From NCBI GenBank assembly GCA_965603075.1, contig CBFDBO010000012.1, forward strand, positions 1 to 64,000: DNA of 64,000 bases, given 5' to 3'. This document shows positions 37,402 through 46,493 of this stretch, piece after piece. This stretch comes from JABJOR01 sp965603075 (lineage in GTDB: Bacteria > Pseudomonadota > Alphaproteobacteria > Rhodospirillales > Casp-alpha2). The notes beneath the pieces were generated by a model. The model was not told the origin of the DNA, made no database searches, and worked only from the letters and a program-made list of their open reading frames with translations. Position 1 is the stretch's first letter; each line of letters begins with the position of its first letter. The translations under genes were made by a program, and so were the position numbers.

Positions 37402-38643
37402 ATGGAAAACACGGGTAAGCTAGTTTATGTTGCATTGGATATCCCGATAGATGACTGGTTAAGTGCAACTTTAAACAGATTTCATTTTCAACGAATTAAG
37501 TTGGTTGATGCACCTCAAGCAGGTTCTATTCCGGTTGAGTATCAAGCCATTATTGAGGTTCTTGGGTATGATTTTCTGAGTGAGTTTTCAAGGTACTTTA
37601 AAGCTTATATTGAATCTAATGCCAATCCCCCTCGGAGCTTAAAATCTTCGTCTCCTAGGGCACCGGTGGCAGATGGACTGGCTGATGAGTTTGAATCGGC
37701 ATTAATTTCAATGATTGGGGTTGAGCCTGTAGAAGATCCCACAGGATTTACAATAGTCATGAGCCATGATGTCGATGTCGTAGGATGGGCCTGGTTGGCG
37801 ACATTAAAAAGTGCTTGCGTATTTGCCTATAATGCTCTGAGGACGAGGAAAGTTCCTGATACTTCACGATTTTTCAAAAATCTAGCGAAGCAATTTTTTG
37901 GGGGTCAAACAAATGCTTATTTTGGTTTTGATAAGATTATAGATGCTGCCAAAGAGCTAAATTTTAGGCCTACTGTTTTCTTTTATGCATGGTTGGAGGA
38001 TGACAACCAACTTTCGTATGTTCAAAGAAAGATGCAGTTAAACCCAAATTACAAATTAGCAGAACCTATAATTGACAGAGCTTTAAAATTATTGACTGGT
38101 CATGATACCGAAATTGGCCTTCACGGAAGTTATCTTTCTGCGTGGAAAACAGGTTTACTTTCGAGAGAGGCAGAAAAAGTTCAGGCGGCGTCAAATATGC
38201 CATGTACTGTCGCGCGTCAGCATTTTCTGAACTTATCTGGAGCTGAAACTATGGCGGGTCTCTTAGCTGCCGGAGTGAACATTGAATCTTCCTGCGGTTA
38301 CGTGTACGACAATGGATATCTATGTGGCACCGCACGCCCATTCGTGTCGTATGTTGATCCCGGAACCGGAAAACAAATGGTGAGTGTGCCAATGGTGTTT
38401 ATGGATGCTGTCCCGCTGTATTTTCGTCCTATGGGCGTCGCGGCAGTAAAAAATGAAATTATGGAAATACTAAATCAAGTTGAAAGAAGCCATGGAACTG
38501 TTTCTTTTAATTTCCATCAAAGATTTCACGCTTGTATACCCGAATATCATGATATTTATATCTGGATTGTTGAGGAGACTCGTAGACGCGGTGGATGTGT
38601 TAAACCGCTGGGTGAAATTTTAACATCGTATGAAGGGGGGTGA
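37402..38643 (+). CDS. Polysaccharide deacetylase-like protein
   Basis: A 413-residue protein with an unrecognised N-terminal region of about 110 residues and a NodB-like region beginning at TIVMSHDVDVVGWAW. The second motif reads EIGLHGSYLSAW, which has one histidine but lacks the second of the usual H-xxx-H pair; NFHQRFH near the C-terminus offers another. No signal peptide is seen. The incomplete metal site means deacetylation is unproven; related proteins in polysaccharide loci have unknown activity. It begins three bases after the GT2 stop, and its stop overlaps the next start (GTGA). Confidence 0.68.
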   Translation: MENTGKLVYVALDIPIDDWLSATLNRFHFQRIKLVDAPQAGSIPVEYQAIIEVLGYDFLSEFSRYFKAYIESNANPPRSLKSSSPRAPVADGLADEFESALISMIGVEPVEDPTGFTIVMSHDVDVVGWAWLATLKSACVFAYNALRTRKVPDTSRFFKNLAKQFFGGQTNAYFGFDKIIDAAKELNFRPTVFFYAWLEDDNQLSYVQRKMQLNPNYKLAEPIIDRALKLLTGHDTEIGLHGSYLSAWKTGLLSREAEKVQAASNMPCTVARQHFLNLSGAETMAGLLAAGVNIESSCGYVYDNGYLCGTARPFVSYVDPGTGKQMVSVPMVFMDAVPLYFRPMGVAAVKNEIMEILNQVERSHGTVSFNFHQRFHACIPEYHDIYIWIVEETRRRGGCVKPLGEILTSYEGG

Positions 38644-39386
38644 GTGACGTGGAGACAAAACATACATATGATGAACATCAATCCGTCGCCCTGAAAAACG
38701 TATTGATATTGGAAGATGCTGGGCTTTCTTTTAAAAAAAAACAAGTTCTTGATGTTGGTTGTGGTACAGGAGCGTACAGTCGAGCAATGGTAGAGCGTGG
38801 CGCGTACTTGGTTGTCGGCATTGATTCTGAAGAACAAAATATTGATTCTGCTATGAAAAAGGACAGTGGAAAGCGCATTATTTTTCTAAATGATGATATC
38901 TTGAGTTGGCAATCCCGAACCAGTTTTGATACTATTTTTATCCGCGGCACAGCCTACTATCTGACGGCTCCAATCCATATTACGTTAAAACAACTTATTC
39001 GATTTATGAAACCTGGAGCGGATTTTTATATCACGTTTTTAACAGATTCAATTGGCGGTAAAATCTTGAATTTACTAAAATTTTTCTTAAAAAGTCTGCC
39101 CTTGTTTACTCGGCCTCCGATAAAATTTACCTTGGCAATGCTTGTGTTTGGAATGTCATTTCTTCTAGATAAAAATTCAATGAAGTGGAGTACGGTTCTT
39201 GGGAAAATGAATTCAATTTTTTTCCCGGTCGAATTTCTCATTTCCCAAACTGATGCGTTGCTTACAATTGAGCAAGCTGGGCTTGTTGTGGTGAATACAT
39301 TTGGAAGGGTAAGCCAAATACCTTGGATGAGTGGAGAATTTGCTGTGTGGGCTAAATTGCCCAATGAGGATACATTGAGTAAATGA
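38640..39386 (+). CDS. SAM-dependent methyltransferase
   Basis: A 248-residue class I methyltransferase: VLDVGCGTGAYSRAM is the SAM loop, VVGIDSEEQNID holds the ribose-binding acid, and FDTIFIRGTAYYLTAP followed by LIRFMKPGADFYITF are the later motifs. The GTG at 38640 overlaps the upstream TGA; a second GTG at 38649 is possible. The stop overlaps the next methyltransferase gene by four bases (ATGA). A hydrophobic stretch at about 140-175 might bind a lipid-linked acceptor. Probably a sugar or lipid methylase in this operon; acceptor not known. Confidence 0.78.
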   Translation: MSDVETKHTYDEHQSVALKNVLILEDAGLSFKKKQVLDVGCGTGAYSRAMVERGAYLVVGIDSEEQNIDSAMKKDSGKRIIFLNDDILSWQSRTSFDTIFIRGTAYYLTAPIHITLKQLIRFMKPGADFYITFLTDSIGGKILNLLKFFLKSLPLFTRPPIKFTLAMLVFGMSFLLDKNSMKWSTVLGKMNSIFFPVEFLISQTDALLTIEQAGLVVVNTFGRVSQIPWMSGEFAVWAKLPNEDTLSK

Positions 39387-40045
39387 ATTTAAAACAGGAT
39401 GAACGAAATACATCAAATTGGGTTGAAGGATATGATCTGGTTTCAAAACAGGGGTTGATACACCGCTTACGAACATCATTTCAGACTCGAGTGTTTGACG
39501 ATTTCGTAACGGATAAGAATAGCCGATTATTAGATGTCGGTTGCGGAAATGGCAGCTTTATGAAGTTACTCATGGGAGTTGGGTATAAAAATGTATTTGG
39601 TGTAGAGCCCGATGAACGGCTATTTAAAGGAAACACACCGAGCAATGTACGACTTGGGTTAGCGACAGATCTCCCTTTTGACGATGCGAGTTTTGACGTT
39701 GTGTATTTTTTCAACGTCCTTCACCACCTTGAAAATCTGGATGAATATTCAAAGGCTATTGATGAGACAAACCGTGTATTAAAACCTGGAGGTCGAATGA
39801 TATTGGTCGAGCCAGCGCGGGAGTGGATCTATACGGTCAAAAGAACTACTTGTCAGCAATTAGGTTCAATCTCCATATTGGCACAGATTATCTATGGAAT
39901 GATGATGGAGGAGAAAGATCTGATGACGTTTTTTTTCCATCACCACGGTATAATAAAGGATGACTTTTTGAGGCGCGGCTACCAACCGTTGAGAGATAAG
40001 AAGTTTATTCACCAATGGACTTTTGTTGCAGAGAAACCAAATTAA
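39383..40045 (+). CDS. SAM-dependent methyltransferase
   Basis: A 220-residue class I methyltransferase of the UbiE/Methyltransf_11 type. RLLDVGCGNGSFMKLL is the SAM loop, VFGVEPDERLF the acidic strand end, LPFDDASFDVVYFFNVLHHLEN and NRVLKPGGRMILVEP the remaining motifs. ATG overlaps the previous TGA. It is shorter than, and not closely similar to, the methyltransferase just upstream, so two different methylations are likely. Its stop lies one base before the next gene's preferred ATG. Confidence 0.82.
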   Translation: MNLKQDERNTSNWVEGYDLVSKQGLIHRLRTSFQTRVFDDFVTDKNSRLLDVGCGNGSFMKLLMGVGYKNVFGVEPDERLFKGNTPSNVRLGLATDLPFDDASFDVVYFFNVLHHLENLDEYSKAIDETNRVLKPGGRMILVEPAREWIYTVKRTTCQQLGSISILAQIIYGMMMEEKDLMTFFFHHHGIIKDDFLRRGYQPLRDKKFIHQWTFVAEKPN

Positions 40046-40046
40046 T

Positions 40047-40964
40047 ATGGAGCGTTTAGCTGCTATTACCTTCGATATGGATGAACTCGATGTTCTGGCC
40101 GAAGGATATGGTATAGCTGGTAAGCATCCAAAACTGATTTATGAGCGGGCGGTTCCTCGAATGCTTGAGCTTCTAGATGAAGCCGACCTACCAGCCACGT
40201 TTTTTGTAATAGGAAAAGACATCGAGGGCAGGAACGAACGCCTTGTTGTACAAAATATTGCTGAGTCCGGACATGAGATTGGTAGCCATTCGTATTCTCA
40301 CCGTCATATGTTCGACCTTTCATCGTCACAAACGTTTGATGAAGTGAAGCGAAATCATGAGCTTCTTTCTGAAATTATTGGAATTTCTGTGGTTGGGCAT
40401 CGCGCTCCTTCGTTAACTCTCAATGAGCACTTATTAGAGATTTTGCAGAATTTTGGTTATGAGTACGATTCATCTGCAAATCCCACGATTTTTTTTCTTG
40501 CAGAATGGATTTATCTATCGTTATTTAATGTAGGAAGTCGAAATAGACTGCGGTGGTTATATGTTCAACACGCACTTGCACCATCAAACCCTTATCCAAT
40601 TGCACAACCAGATTTCTTAAAGTCGTCCCCGAATGGGTCATTAATCCAATTGCCAATCGCCCATGTTCCTTGGCTACAAGTGCCTTATTACGCGACGTTT
40701 CATTTTATGTTCCCGTGGACGCGGAAATTATTGAAATCACTTTTTTTAACGAATCGTGTTGCTGTGTATCATGCTCATGCACTTGATTTTCTTGATGTCG
40801 ATCAAGATGATATACCTGATGCTTTTCGACGACACCCAAGTCTTGCACGACCTTGGTCAGAACGGCAGGCCTATTTTCGATCCATGTTCTTAGAGCTGAA
40901 GGACAATTACCATGTTCAAACGGCTCGAAGTCTGGCTCAATCAGTTCGTGATGGGGCGGCTTAA
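40047..40964 (+). CDS. Polysaccharide deacetylase (NodB/CE4 homology domain)
   Basis: A 305-residue CE4-family protein and the most canonical of the three deacetylase homologues in the window. AITFDMDELD provides the first Asp motif, HEIGSHSYSHRHMF has the full H-S-x-S-H metal-binding motif, and VGHRAPSLTLNEH the third motif. LPIAHVPWLQVPYY and VAVYHAHALDF complete the barrel. It has no signal peptide, so a cytoplasmic substrate such as a lipid-linked or nucleotide-linked GlcNAc derivative is likely. An earlier start at 40023 would overlap the methyltransferase; the ATG at 40047 is preferred. The next gene starts two bases after its stop. Confidence 0.83.
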   Translation: MERLAAITFDMDELDVLAEGYGIAGKHPKLIYERAVPRMLELLDEADLPATFFVIGKDIEGRNERLVVQNIAESGHEIGSHSYSHRHMFDLSSSQTFDEVKRNHELLSEIIGISVVGHRAPSLTLNEHLLEILQNFGYEYDSSANPTIFFLAEWIYLSLFNVGSRNRLRWLYVQHALAPSNPYPIAQPDFLKSSPNGSLIQLPIAHVPWLQVPYYATFHFMFPWTRKLLKSLFLTNRVAVYHAHALDFLDVDQDDIPDAFRRHPSLARPWSERQAYFRSMFLELKDNYHVQTARSLAQSVRDGAA

Positions 40965-40966
40965 AT

Positions 40967-42001
40967 ATGGCCGCATTGCAACCATCACATTTGCCAGGTC
41001 ATCTTAATAATTTAATAAAAACGACTGTACGGGTTTGGTTTAGCGGTAGCGCAATCGGGCGATATCAAATAACAATATATGCGTTATCACTGCTTCTTTT
41101 TCCCATTGATTATTTATTATCGAAACTTCTCCCGAATAAAGAAAGTAAGAGCTTAGTACAATCGGCACCGATGCTGTTTATCTCAGGTTATGCCCGATCC
41201 GGTACAACACTGATTTATCAAGTATTAACAGATGTGCTGGATGTCGAGCGAATTGATAATTTGTTAGTGTTATTTCCCCGTAGCTATTTACGAGTAAAAT
41301 TTTTGCTCAGACGCCTTGGCTTGCTACGAAAACAGGACGGTGTGTCGGAGAATTTTTTTGGCCTGACAAAAGGACTTACTGGAGCTAATGATGGTGGCCA
41401 GCTTTATCGATCCTGGTTTAATGACGCAACAGCCCTCTGGGGAGATATGCTTGGTTCCCGTCAGGTATCACAAATAAAGAATTTTTTTTCTACACATACA
41501 TCTTTGTTTGAAAACCCACTGGTTTCAAAAAATTGCAACTCATACTTAATGTTTGCTGAGTTGTCGCGTCTTTTACCTAATGCCCGGTTCTTGTTCATCC
41601 GGCGTGATCCGACTTATATCATTGCATCGACGTTGAAATCACGAAATTTTGTTCAAGGAAGTACCGAGAGAGCTTGGGAAATATCATGGGCTGCGGAAAA
41701 TATAGATCATCCGCTGGACCCTGCGGATGAAATTGCACTTAACATTCGTCATTCGCATGAGTTAATGGAAGAATTTAAAAAGACAATAGCCGATAATCTC
41801 TATATGGAAATTGATTATGAAGACTTCTGTAGGCTGCCGAAAGAAACTGTAAAGCGAATAGCTTCAACCTTGTTAAATCAAGATGCGGATCCAGAAAAAC
41901 TATCACAACTGCAGCCATTCGCTATATCCAAAGGCAGTATAGAAGGTGATACGATTACTCAAGCCCGAAAAGCTGCTTCAAAGATTTTGTTATCTGGATA
42001 A
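40967..42001 (+). CDS. PAPS-dependent sulfotransferase family protein
   Basis: A 344-residue sulfotransferase. SGYARSGTT at 73-81 is the 5'-phosphosulfate loop, and ARFLFIRRDPTYIIAST the 3'-phosphate site. The first 60 residues have one hydrophobic segment (ITIYALSLLLFPIDYLLS) that may tether the enzyme to the membrane. It would transfer sulfate from PAPS to a hydroxyl or amine of the glycan or a lipid. It is last in the 36.3-42.0 kb operon and convergent with the UPF0104 gene at a gap of 16 bases, with no clear terminator between them. PAPS synthesis genes are not in the window. Confidence 0.83.
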   Translation: MAALQPSHLPGHLNNLIKTTVRVWFSGSAIGRYQITIYALSLLLFPIDYLLSKLLPNKESKSLVQSAPMLFISGYARSGTTLIYQVLTDVLDVERIDNLLVLFPRSYLRVKFLLRRLGLLRKQDGVSENFFGLTKGLTGANDGGQLYRSWFNDATALWGDMLGSRQVSQIKNFFSTHTSLFENPLVSKNCNSYLMFAELSRLLPNARFLFIRRDPTYIIASTLKSRNFVQGSTERAWEISWAAENIDHPLDPADEIALNIRHSHELMEEFKKTIADNLYMEIDYEDFCRLPKETVKRIASTLLNQDADPEKLSQLQPFAISKGSIEGDTITQARKAASKILLSG

Positions 42002-42017
42002 TGAGTTAAAAAACCAT

Positions 42018-43049
42018 TCAGGTGTGAGGAGGGTTATCACGAATTTCAGCTCGGAAATTAACGTAAGCTAAAATACCAGGCAGTGAAATAATGACCGATA
42101 TAGCCCTGTAGCTTAGGAAGATTGAGCCAAATGCAAAAACGTGATTGCTATTGTTGATTAGTAATTGGCACATAATGTCGAACGCCCCTTCTCCAACCCC
42201 CAGACCCCCCGGTGTAATAGGTGCTGCGTTAGCAAAAATCGAGAATGTTGCGGCAATTGCATATTCTAAGTTGCTCAATATATTTGGCGCAAGAATGTGT
42301 GCGCATATGATTATTGTTCCAACCAATAATAAATGAATAGGTATAGATAATAGATAAGCAAAAAGAACAGATCCGGGGTTATCTTTATAAACTGAAATAG
42401 ATGTAATGATTTGAATAAGTGTTTTTCGAAACACACCGGGGTGATTTTTTAATGTTAACCATTCAATGTCCAGTAGCCATTTAGAAGCCCATAGCCCGAC
42501 AATAAGTAATCCAATTCCGGATAACAAAAGTGTAACTACGATCGCAGACAGTGATAAAAAAATTGTGTTTTGGCTTATAAGTTCGTGTCTGATCAGTATT
42601 ACTCCTAGGGTTACAGAGAGCAATCCAAGTAGTCCGCAATATCGATCCATAATAAGAGATAATAAGGCACCAGTACGTTTGCCTGGTGTAATGCGACCTA
42701 TATACAGAGCCCTGATAATTTCACTGCCGACGGCTCCAGGGAGGAACAATTTTGAGAATAAGGATATGAAATTTATTTGTAGAAGTCGAAGGAAGCTTTC
42801 ATTAATTTTTTGACTTTTGAGCAATATTTGCCAACGAAAATTGCCAATTAGCACTGTGAATAGAATGGCGCACATTCCAATTGCAACCAAGATAGGTTTT
42901 TCGGATAATTTTGTTAAATTTGACAGATCCAGCGCTTTTAAATACACCAGTAACCACAACAGAATAAAAGCTAAAATTAATTTGTAGATGCCCATATACT
43001 TTAATTTCGGAAGGGCTCTACTTATGATAGTTTTATAAGTTTTATTCAT
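42018..43049 (-). CDS. UPF0104/lysylphosphatidylglycerol synthase-like transmembrane protein
   Basis: A 343-residue protein with about eight membrane helices: KPILVAIGMCAILFTVLIGNFRW, then FISLFSKLFLPGAVGSEIIRALYI, which contains the conserved polar motif of the flippase-like domain, and FANAAPITPGGLGVGEGAFDIM near the C-terminus, a hallmark of the family. Members of this LPG-synthase-TM/AglD family are found in glycolipid and glycan pathways and may flip or stabilise lipid-linked sugars. The gene faces a 433-base intergenic region. Substrate unknown. Confidence 0.82.
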   Translation of the reverse strand: MNKTYKTIISRALPKLKYMGIYKLILAFILLWLLVYLKALDLSNLTKLSEKPILVAIGMCAILFTVLIGNFRWQILLKSQKINESFLRLLQINFISLFSKLFLPGAVGSEIIRALYIGRITPGKRTGALLSLIMDRYCGLLGLLSVTLGVILIRHELISQNTIFLSLSAIVVTLLLSGIGLLIVGLWASKWLLDIEWLTLKNHPGVFRKTLIQIITSISVYKDNPGSVLFAYLLSIPIHLLLVGTIIICAHILAPNILSNLEYAIAATFSIFANAAPITPGGLGVGEGAFDIMCQLLINNSNHVFAFGSIFLSYRAISVIISLPGILAYVNFRAEIRDNPPHT

Positions 43050-43482
43050 AACTCAGTATCGAATACTTTAGATGATAAAAGGAATGATAAATAAAACTAT
43101 CAAGAAGTTTTGGGTTGAGTCTTTTCATGGTTTATTTAAATTTTCCTAGGTTTTTTTATTTATGATAATCATTAATATTTAACTTATCTCAGCAGTTTCT
43201 GTTGTACAATGCGATAAAGAGAGAACCTTTATGTTCCTTGTCGTCCGCCTCATTAAACATTAGTGAATAGCTCAAAAACCCTATCGTGTGGATGGTTGTT
43301 GGCAAATAATCTAAACTATTACAATAATTTTAAAACGCTTGATGTGATCCTCTCGGACGAGGTATGTACATAATTAATGAGTATTTCAACACTGTTTCGG
43401 CATGAGCTAAGATCAGTGGAGAATAACAAAGTGCAATACAACATTCGCATCATTGTGATCGTAACCTGGGAAAAAATACAAT
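43050..43482. other. Divergent intergenic region, promoters not resolved
   Basis: A 433-base AT-rich gap between the UPF0104 gene and asnB copy 4. No credible ORF was found. It must carry the start signals of both genes. The only notable element is a Fur-like sequence at 43163-43177, listed separately. The DNA just before the asnB start has a CTGGGAAAAAAT stretch that may serve as a weak ribosome binding site. Confidence 0.4.
43163..43177. promoter_or_regulatory. Fur-like 7-1-7 box (weak candidate)
   Basis: TGATAATCATTAATA matches the 7-1-7 Fur pattern TGATAATnATTATCA at 12 of 14 defined positions. It lies closer to the UPF0104 start (about 115 bases) than to asnB copy 4. AT-rich DNA gives such matches by chance, and alphaproteobacteria often use Irr or Mur instead of classical Fur, so this is tentative. 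Confidence 0.2.
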
Positions 43483-45408
43483 ATGTGTGGTATCGCAGGA
43501 CTTTTGAATTTAGACGGAAATTCTATCGAAGGCCTTGAACGCAAGCTTTCGGTGATGAGTAAACTCATCGAACATCGTGGACCAGATGGTTATGGCCAAT
43601 GGATCGGGGCAGATGACGCCGTTGGTTTTACCCATTGTCGGCTTTCTATCATCGATTTGACTGCCCATGGTGCACAGCCTATGTCTGGGCCGAATGGTAC
43701 GGTTATCACGTATAATGGTGAAATCTATAATTATCAAGAATTGCGCTCCCAATTGTCGACCGATTGGGCTTTCACTAGTATGTCTGACACAGAAACCATT
43801 TTGGCGGCTTATAATAAGCATGGCACTAATTGTCTGGATCAATTAAGTGGTATGTTTGCTTTTGCTATTTGGGACGAAAAGAAGCAACGTTTGTTTTGTG
43901 CGCGTGACCATTTTGGCATTAAACCGTTTTATTATTGCATCGTTGACGGGGTGCTTGCCTTTGCTTCTGAGATGAAGGCATTGCTTCCATTGTTGCCTGA
44001 AGTGTATACAGACGAGAGCGCGTTTGCTGAATATTTGACATTTCAGTATACCATTGGTGAACATACCTTGTTTAAAGGGATTAAGCAGCTTTTGCCCGGG
44101 CATGCTATGGTCGTTGAAAATGGTAATGTTCGGGTTGATCGATATTGGGATGTTCATTACGAAATTGATTATAATCATGATCCAGAATACTTTAGCGATC
44201 AGTTGAACCATCTTGTTGATGATTCAGTTAATATGCACTTGCGTAGTGACGTACCGATCGGCAGTTATCTGTCTGGCGGTATAGATTCGAGTTTGATTGC
44301 GTTGTTGGCTCAACGCCATGATCCGTCAAACAATCAGATGTTCCATGGTAAGTTTACAGAATTCCCCGGGTATGACGAAAGCAGGTTTGCCCAAACTGTG
44401 GCTGATCAGTGCGAAAGCACTCTACACCAGATAGATATTACAGCAGATGATTTCAAAGATAATATTGAAAACGTTATCTACCATCTGGATACTCCGGTCG
44501 CTGGACCCGGAGCCTTCTCACAATACATGGTCTCCAAATTAGCTGCAGAGAAAGTAAAGGTGGTTCTAGGAGGTCAAGGTGGTGATGAGATATTTGGTGG
44601 TTATGCCCGTTATGTTGTTGCCTACTTCGAGCAAACCATCAAGGCGGCTATCGATGGCACGCACAAGAATGGCAATTTTGTCGTGACGCCGGAATCGATT
44701 ATTCCAAATCTTGGCGCATTACGTGAATACAAACCTATGATCAAGGAATTTTGGCGAGAAGGATTATTCGATGAACTCGACGCTCGTTATTTTCGTCTCA
44801 TCGACCGTTCAACTGATATGGTCAATGAAGTCGAATGGGAAGGGTTGGATCGTGAAAAAGTGTACAATGATTTCCACGCAATTTTTAATAATACGAAAAA
44901 TGTTCGAAAAGAAGCCTATTTCGATAGCATGACGCATTTTGATTTCAAATGTTTGTTGCCGGCTTTGCTGCAGGTTGAGGACCGTATGAGTATGGCTCAT
45001 GGCTTGGAAAGTCGTGTTCCATTTCTTGACCGTAAATTAGTTGAGTTCGCAGCAACTGTGCCCGCAGGTATCAAATTCAAAGGTGGTAATATGAAACACC
45101 TTCTCAAGGAAGCACACATGAAAGTCCTTCCTACAAGCGTAGTTGAGCGGCGTGATAAAATGGGTTTTCCTGTTCCATTGCGTGAATGGTTTATGGGAGA
45201 TTTGCATGATATGGTGCAAGATATTTTCCGTACGTCTAAAACTCGGAATCGCGATTTTATTATTCATGATGCTGTTTTGAAAAATTTTGATCAAACAGGG
45301 CAATTTTCACGTAAAACATGGGGATTACTTAGTCTTGAATTATGGCATCAGCAATTTCATGACAAGGCCCATGAATATCGACGAATGCTGAATGTTGATG
45401 CATACTGA
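43483..45408 (+). CDS. AsnB-type glutamine-dependent amidotransferase, copy 4
   Basis: A 641-residue AsnB family protein with Cys2 (MCGIAGL), HCRLSIIDLTAHGAQP, YNGEIYN, RDHFGIKPFYY, and the ATP loop SGGIDS at 264-269, followed by GGQGGDEIFGGYARY and VEDRMSMAHGLESRVPFLD. Both half-sites look intact. Unlike the other copies it is a stand-alone gene, bounded by a 433-base promoter region and a gene-poor stretch of about 600 bases. Its wording is closest to generic AsnB enzymes of polysaccharide clusters, so this copy is the one most likely to have a separate role, including true asparagine synthesis. Confidence 0.9.
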   Translation: MCGIAGLLNLDGNSIEGLERKLSVMSKLIEHRGPDGYGQWIGADDAVGFTHCRLSIIDLTAHGAQPMSGPNGTVITYNGEIYNYQELRSQLSTDWAFTSMSDTETILAAYNKHGTNCLDQLSGMFAFAIWDEKKQRLFCARDHFGIKPFYYCIVDGVLAFASEMKALLPLLPEVYTDESAFAEYLTFQYTIGEHTLFKGIKQLLPGHAMVVENGNVRVDRYWDVHYEIDYNHDPEYFSDQLNHLVDDSVNMHLRSDVPIGSYLSGGIDSSLIALLAQRHDPSNNQMFHGKFTEFPGYDESRFAQTVADQCESTLHQIDITADDFKDNIENVIYHLDTPVAGPGAFSQYMVSKLAAEKVKVVLGGQGGDEIFGGYARYVVAYFEQTIKAAIDGTHKNGNFVVTPESIIPNLGALREYKPMIKEFWREGLFDELDARYFRLIDRSTDMVNEVEWEGLDREKVYNDFHAIFNNTKNVRKEAYFDSMTHFDFKCLLPALLQVEDRMSMAHGLESRVPFLDRKLVEFAATVPAGIKFKGGNMKHLLKEAHMKVLPTSVVERRDKMGFPVPLREWFMGDLHDMVQDIFRTSKTRNRDFIIHDAVLKNFDQTGQFSRKTWGLLSLELWHQQFHDKAHEYRRMLNVDAY

Positions 45409-46003
45409 TAAGATTAGTGGGAAACTTTTATTTAGTAAGTGAACCCCCGAAAATTCTTTAGATGGTTGCTGTTAGGTAGGATCACATAATATAGAGTGCC
45501 TTCTTGCCTAGATTATAGTACACTCAGAATAATTTTTTCAAAAAGATTTGACCCATACCTATGATTTGAACCCACTGTTTGAAAATATTAAACCCGGTGT
45601 AGAGATGTATTCGACGGTGCCCTATAAATATCTTGGTGACAGTTCAACAATTCCCAGATAAATTTCGTTGGAAATTCTAATCTAGTACGGGTAGCTAAAT
45701 ACAACAATGTCAGGAATTTCACCGAGTAAATCTCATCAACTTCAATCTCTCGGCTGAGAACTGTGTCGGGCTCTTGCTCATGATTATAGGTAGCGAAATC
45801 GTGCAGCCTATGAAAATAATAGCCGCTTGTTTTGAAGATTACACCGACAAGTGAAGCGCCGCATTTGAACGTTGTTCTAGCCATAAAAAAATTCCACCAG
45901 TCGATCCTATATATGTCTATTTGAACGGCTCTTCCCCAGAATGCTCATGATAATACATTTTAGTGTTACCAGGTGCGGCCCCATATTAAATATATGGGTG
46001 TAA
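45409..46003. other. Gene-poor stretch after asnB copy 4
   Basis: About 600 bases without a gene I can support. One 98-codon minus-strand frame (45588-45884) is present but shows no motif I recognise, no convincing ribosome binding site and unusual composition; it may be chance or a decayed gene. The stretch lies near the change from AT-rich island DNA to the more GC-balanced DNA seen from 46.5 kb onward, so it may be a degraded recombination junction. Confidence 0.4.
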
Positions 46004-46342
46004 TCAATGAGATTTCTGCCATAAACTTTCAGCAATGCTAAGAGGGTTAATATTGTTTTCTGTCCACCATTCACCTTCATTGCCATGATCATGAAGTTGT
46101 CTATGGTGAATGGCGCATAAAGGAACAGTCCATTGATCTCCTGGTTTCCGTCCCATTGCTCTCAATTGAGCATGTTTCAAGTGGTGTGCCTGAGAAGGAG
46201 TACGCTCACATATCAAGCAAGTTTGACGTGCAACATATTTCAGATGCGATTTATCTCGAGATCTTATAGGGCCCTTGCAAAGCATATTAGAGTGAGAGGT
46301 GGACACTTGCGAATCATGTAATTTTTTCTCATGCGCGGTCAC
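46004..46342 (-). CDS. HNH-type nuclease-like protein (DUF968-like, alphaproteobacterial type)
   Basis: A 112-residue protein with a zinc-binding/HNH-like core: HLKYVARQTCLICERTPSQAHH, then RAMGRKPGDQWTVPLCAIHHRQLHDHG and EWWTENNINPLSIAESLW. This matches a short, conserved alphaproteobacterial domain that I know as DUF968-like, related to phage recombination nucleases. The start shown is GTG at 46342; the frame stays open 13 codons further upstream, so the true start is uncertain, and some homologues have a longer N-terminus, so this may be truncated. Its position near the island edge is suggestive, but similar proteins are also found as ordinary chromosomal genes. Confidence 0.6.
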   Translation of the reverse strand: MTAHEKKLHDSQVSTSHSNMLCKGPIRSRDKSHLKYVARQTCLICERTPSQAHHLKHAQLRAMGRKPGDQWTVPLCAIHHRQLHDHGNEGEWWTENNINPLSIAESLWQKSH

Positions 46343-46493
46343 CGTTTTTGTATTAGATTCGATTAAATCGCGTTCTTTTTAAATTATTGTTTATTATTAA
46401 ATAGTTACCGGTAGATTATGAGCGAAGTTAGGTTGATTTAACCCATCACAGATAACAAGCAATGGTCACAATATATCTTCCTGTTGGCCTCGT

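Noticed and set aside
45588..45884. 98-codon minus-strand frame with a REIEVDEIY segment faintly like a transposase motif
   Set aside because: The resemblance is a few residues only, no inverted repeats or DDE spacing were found, and there is no clear ribosome binding site. Left as part of the gene-poor stretch.
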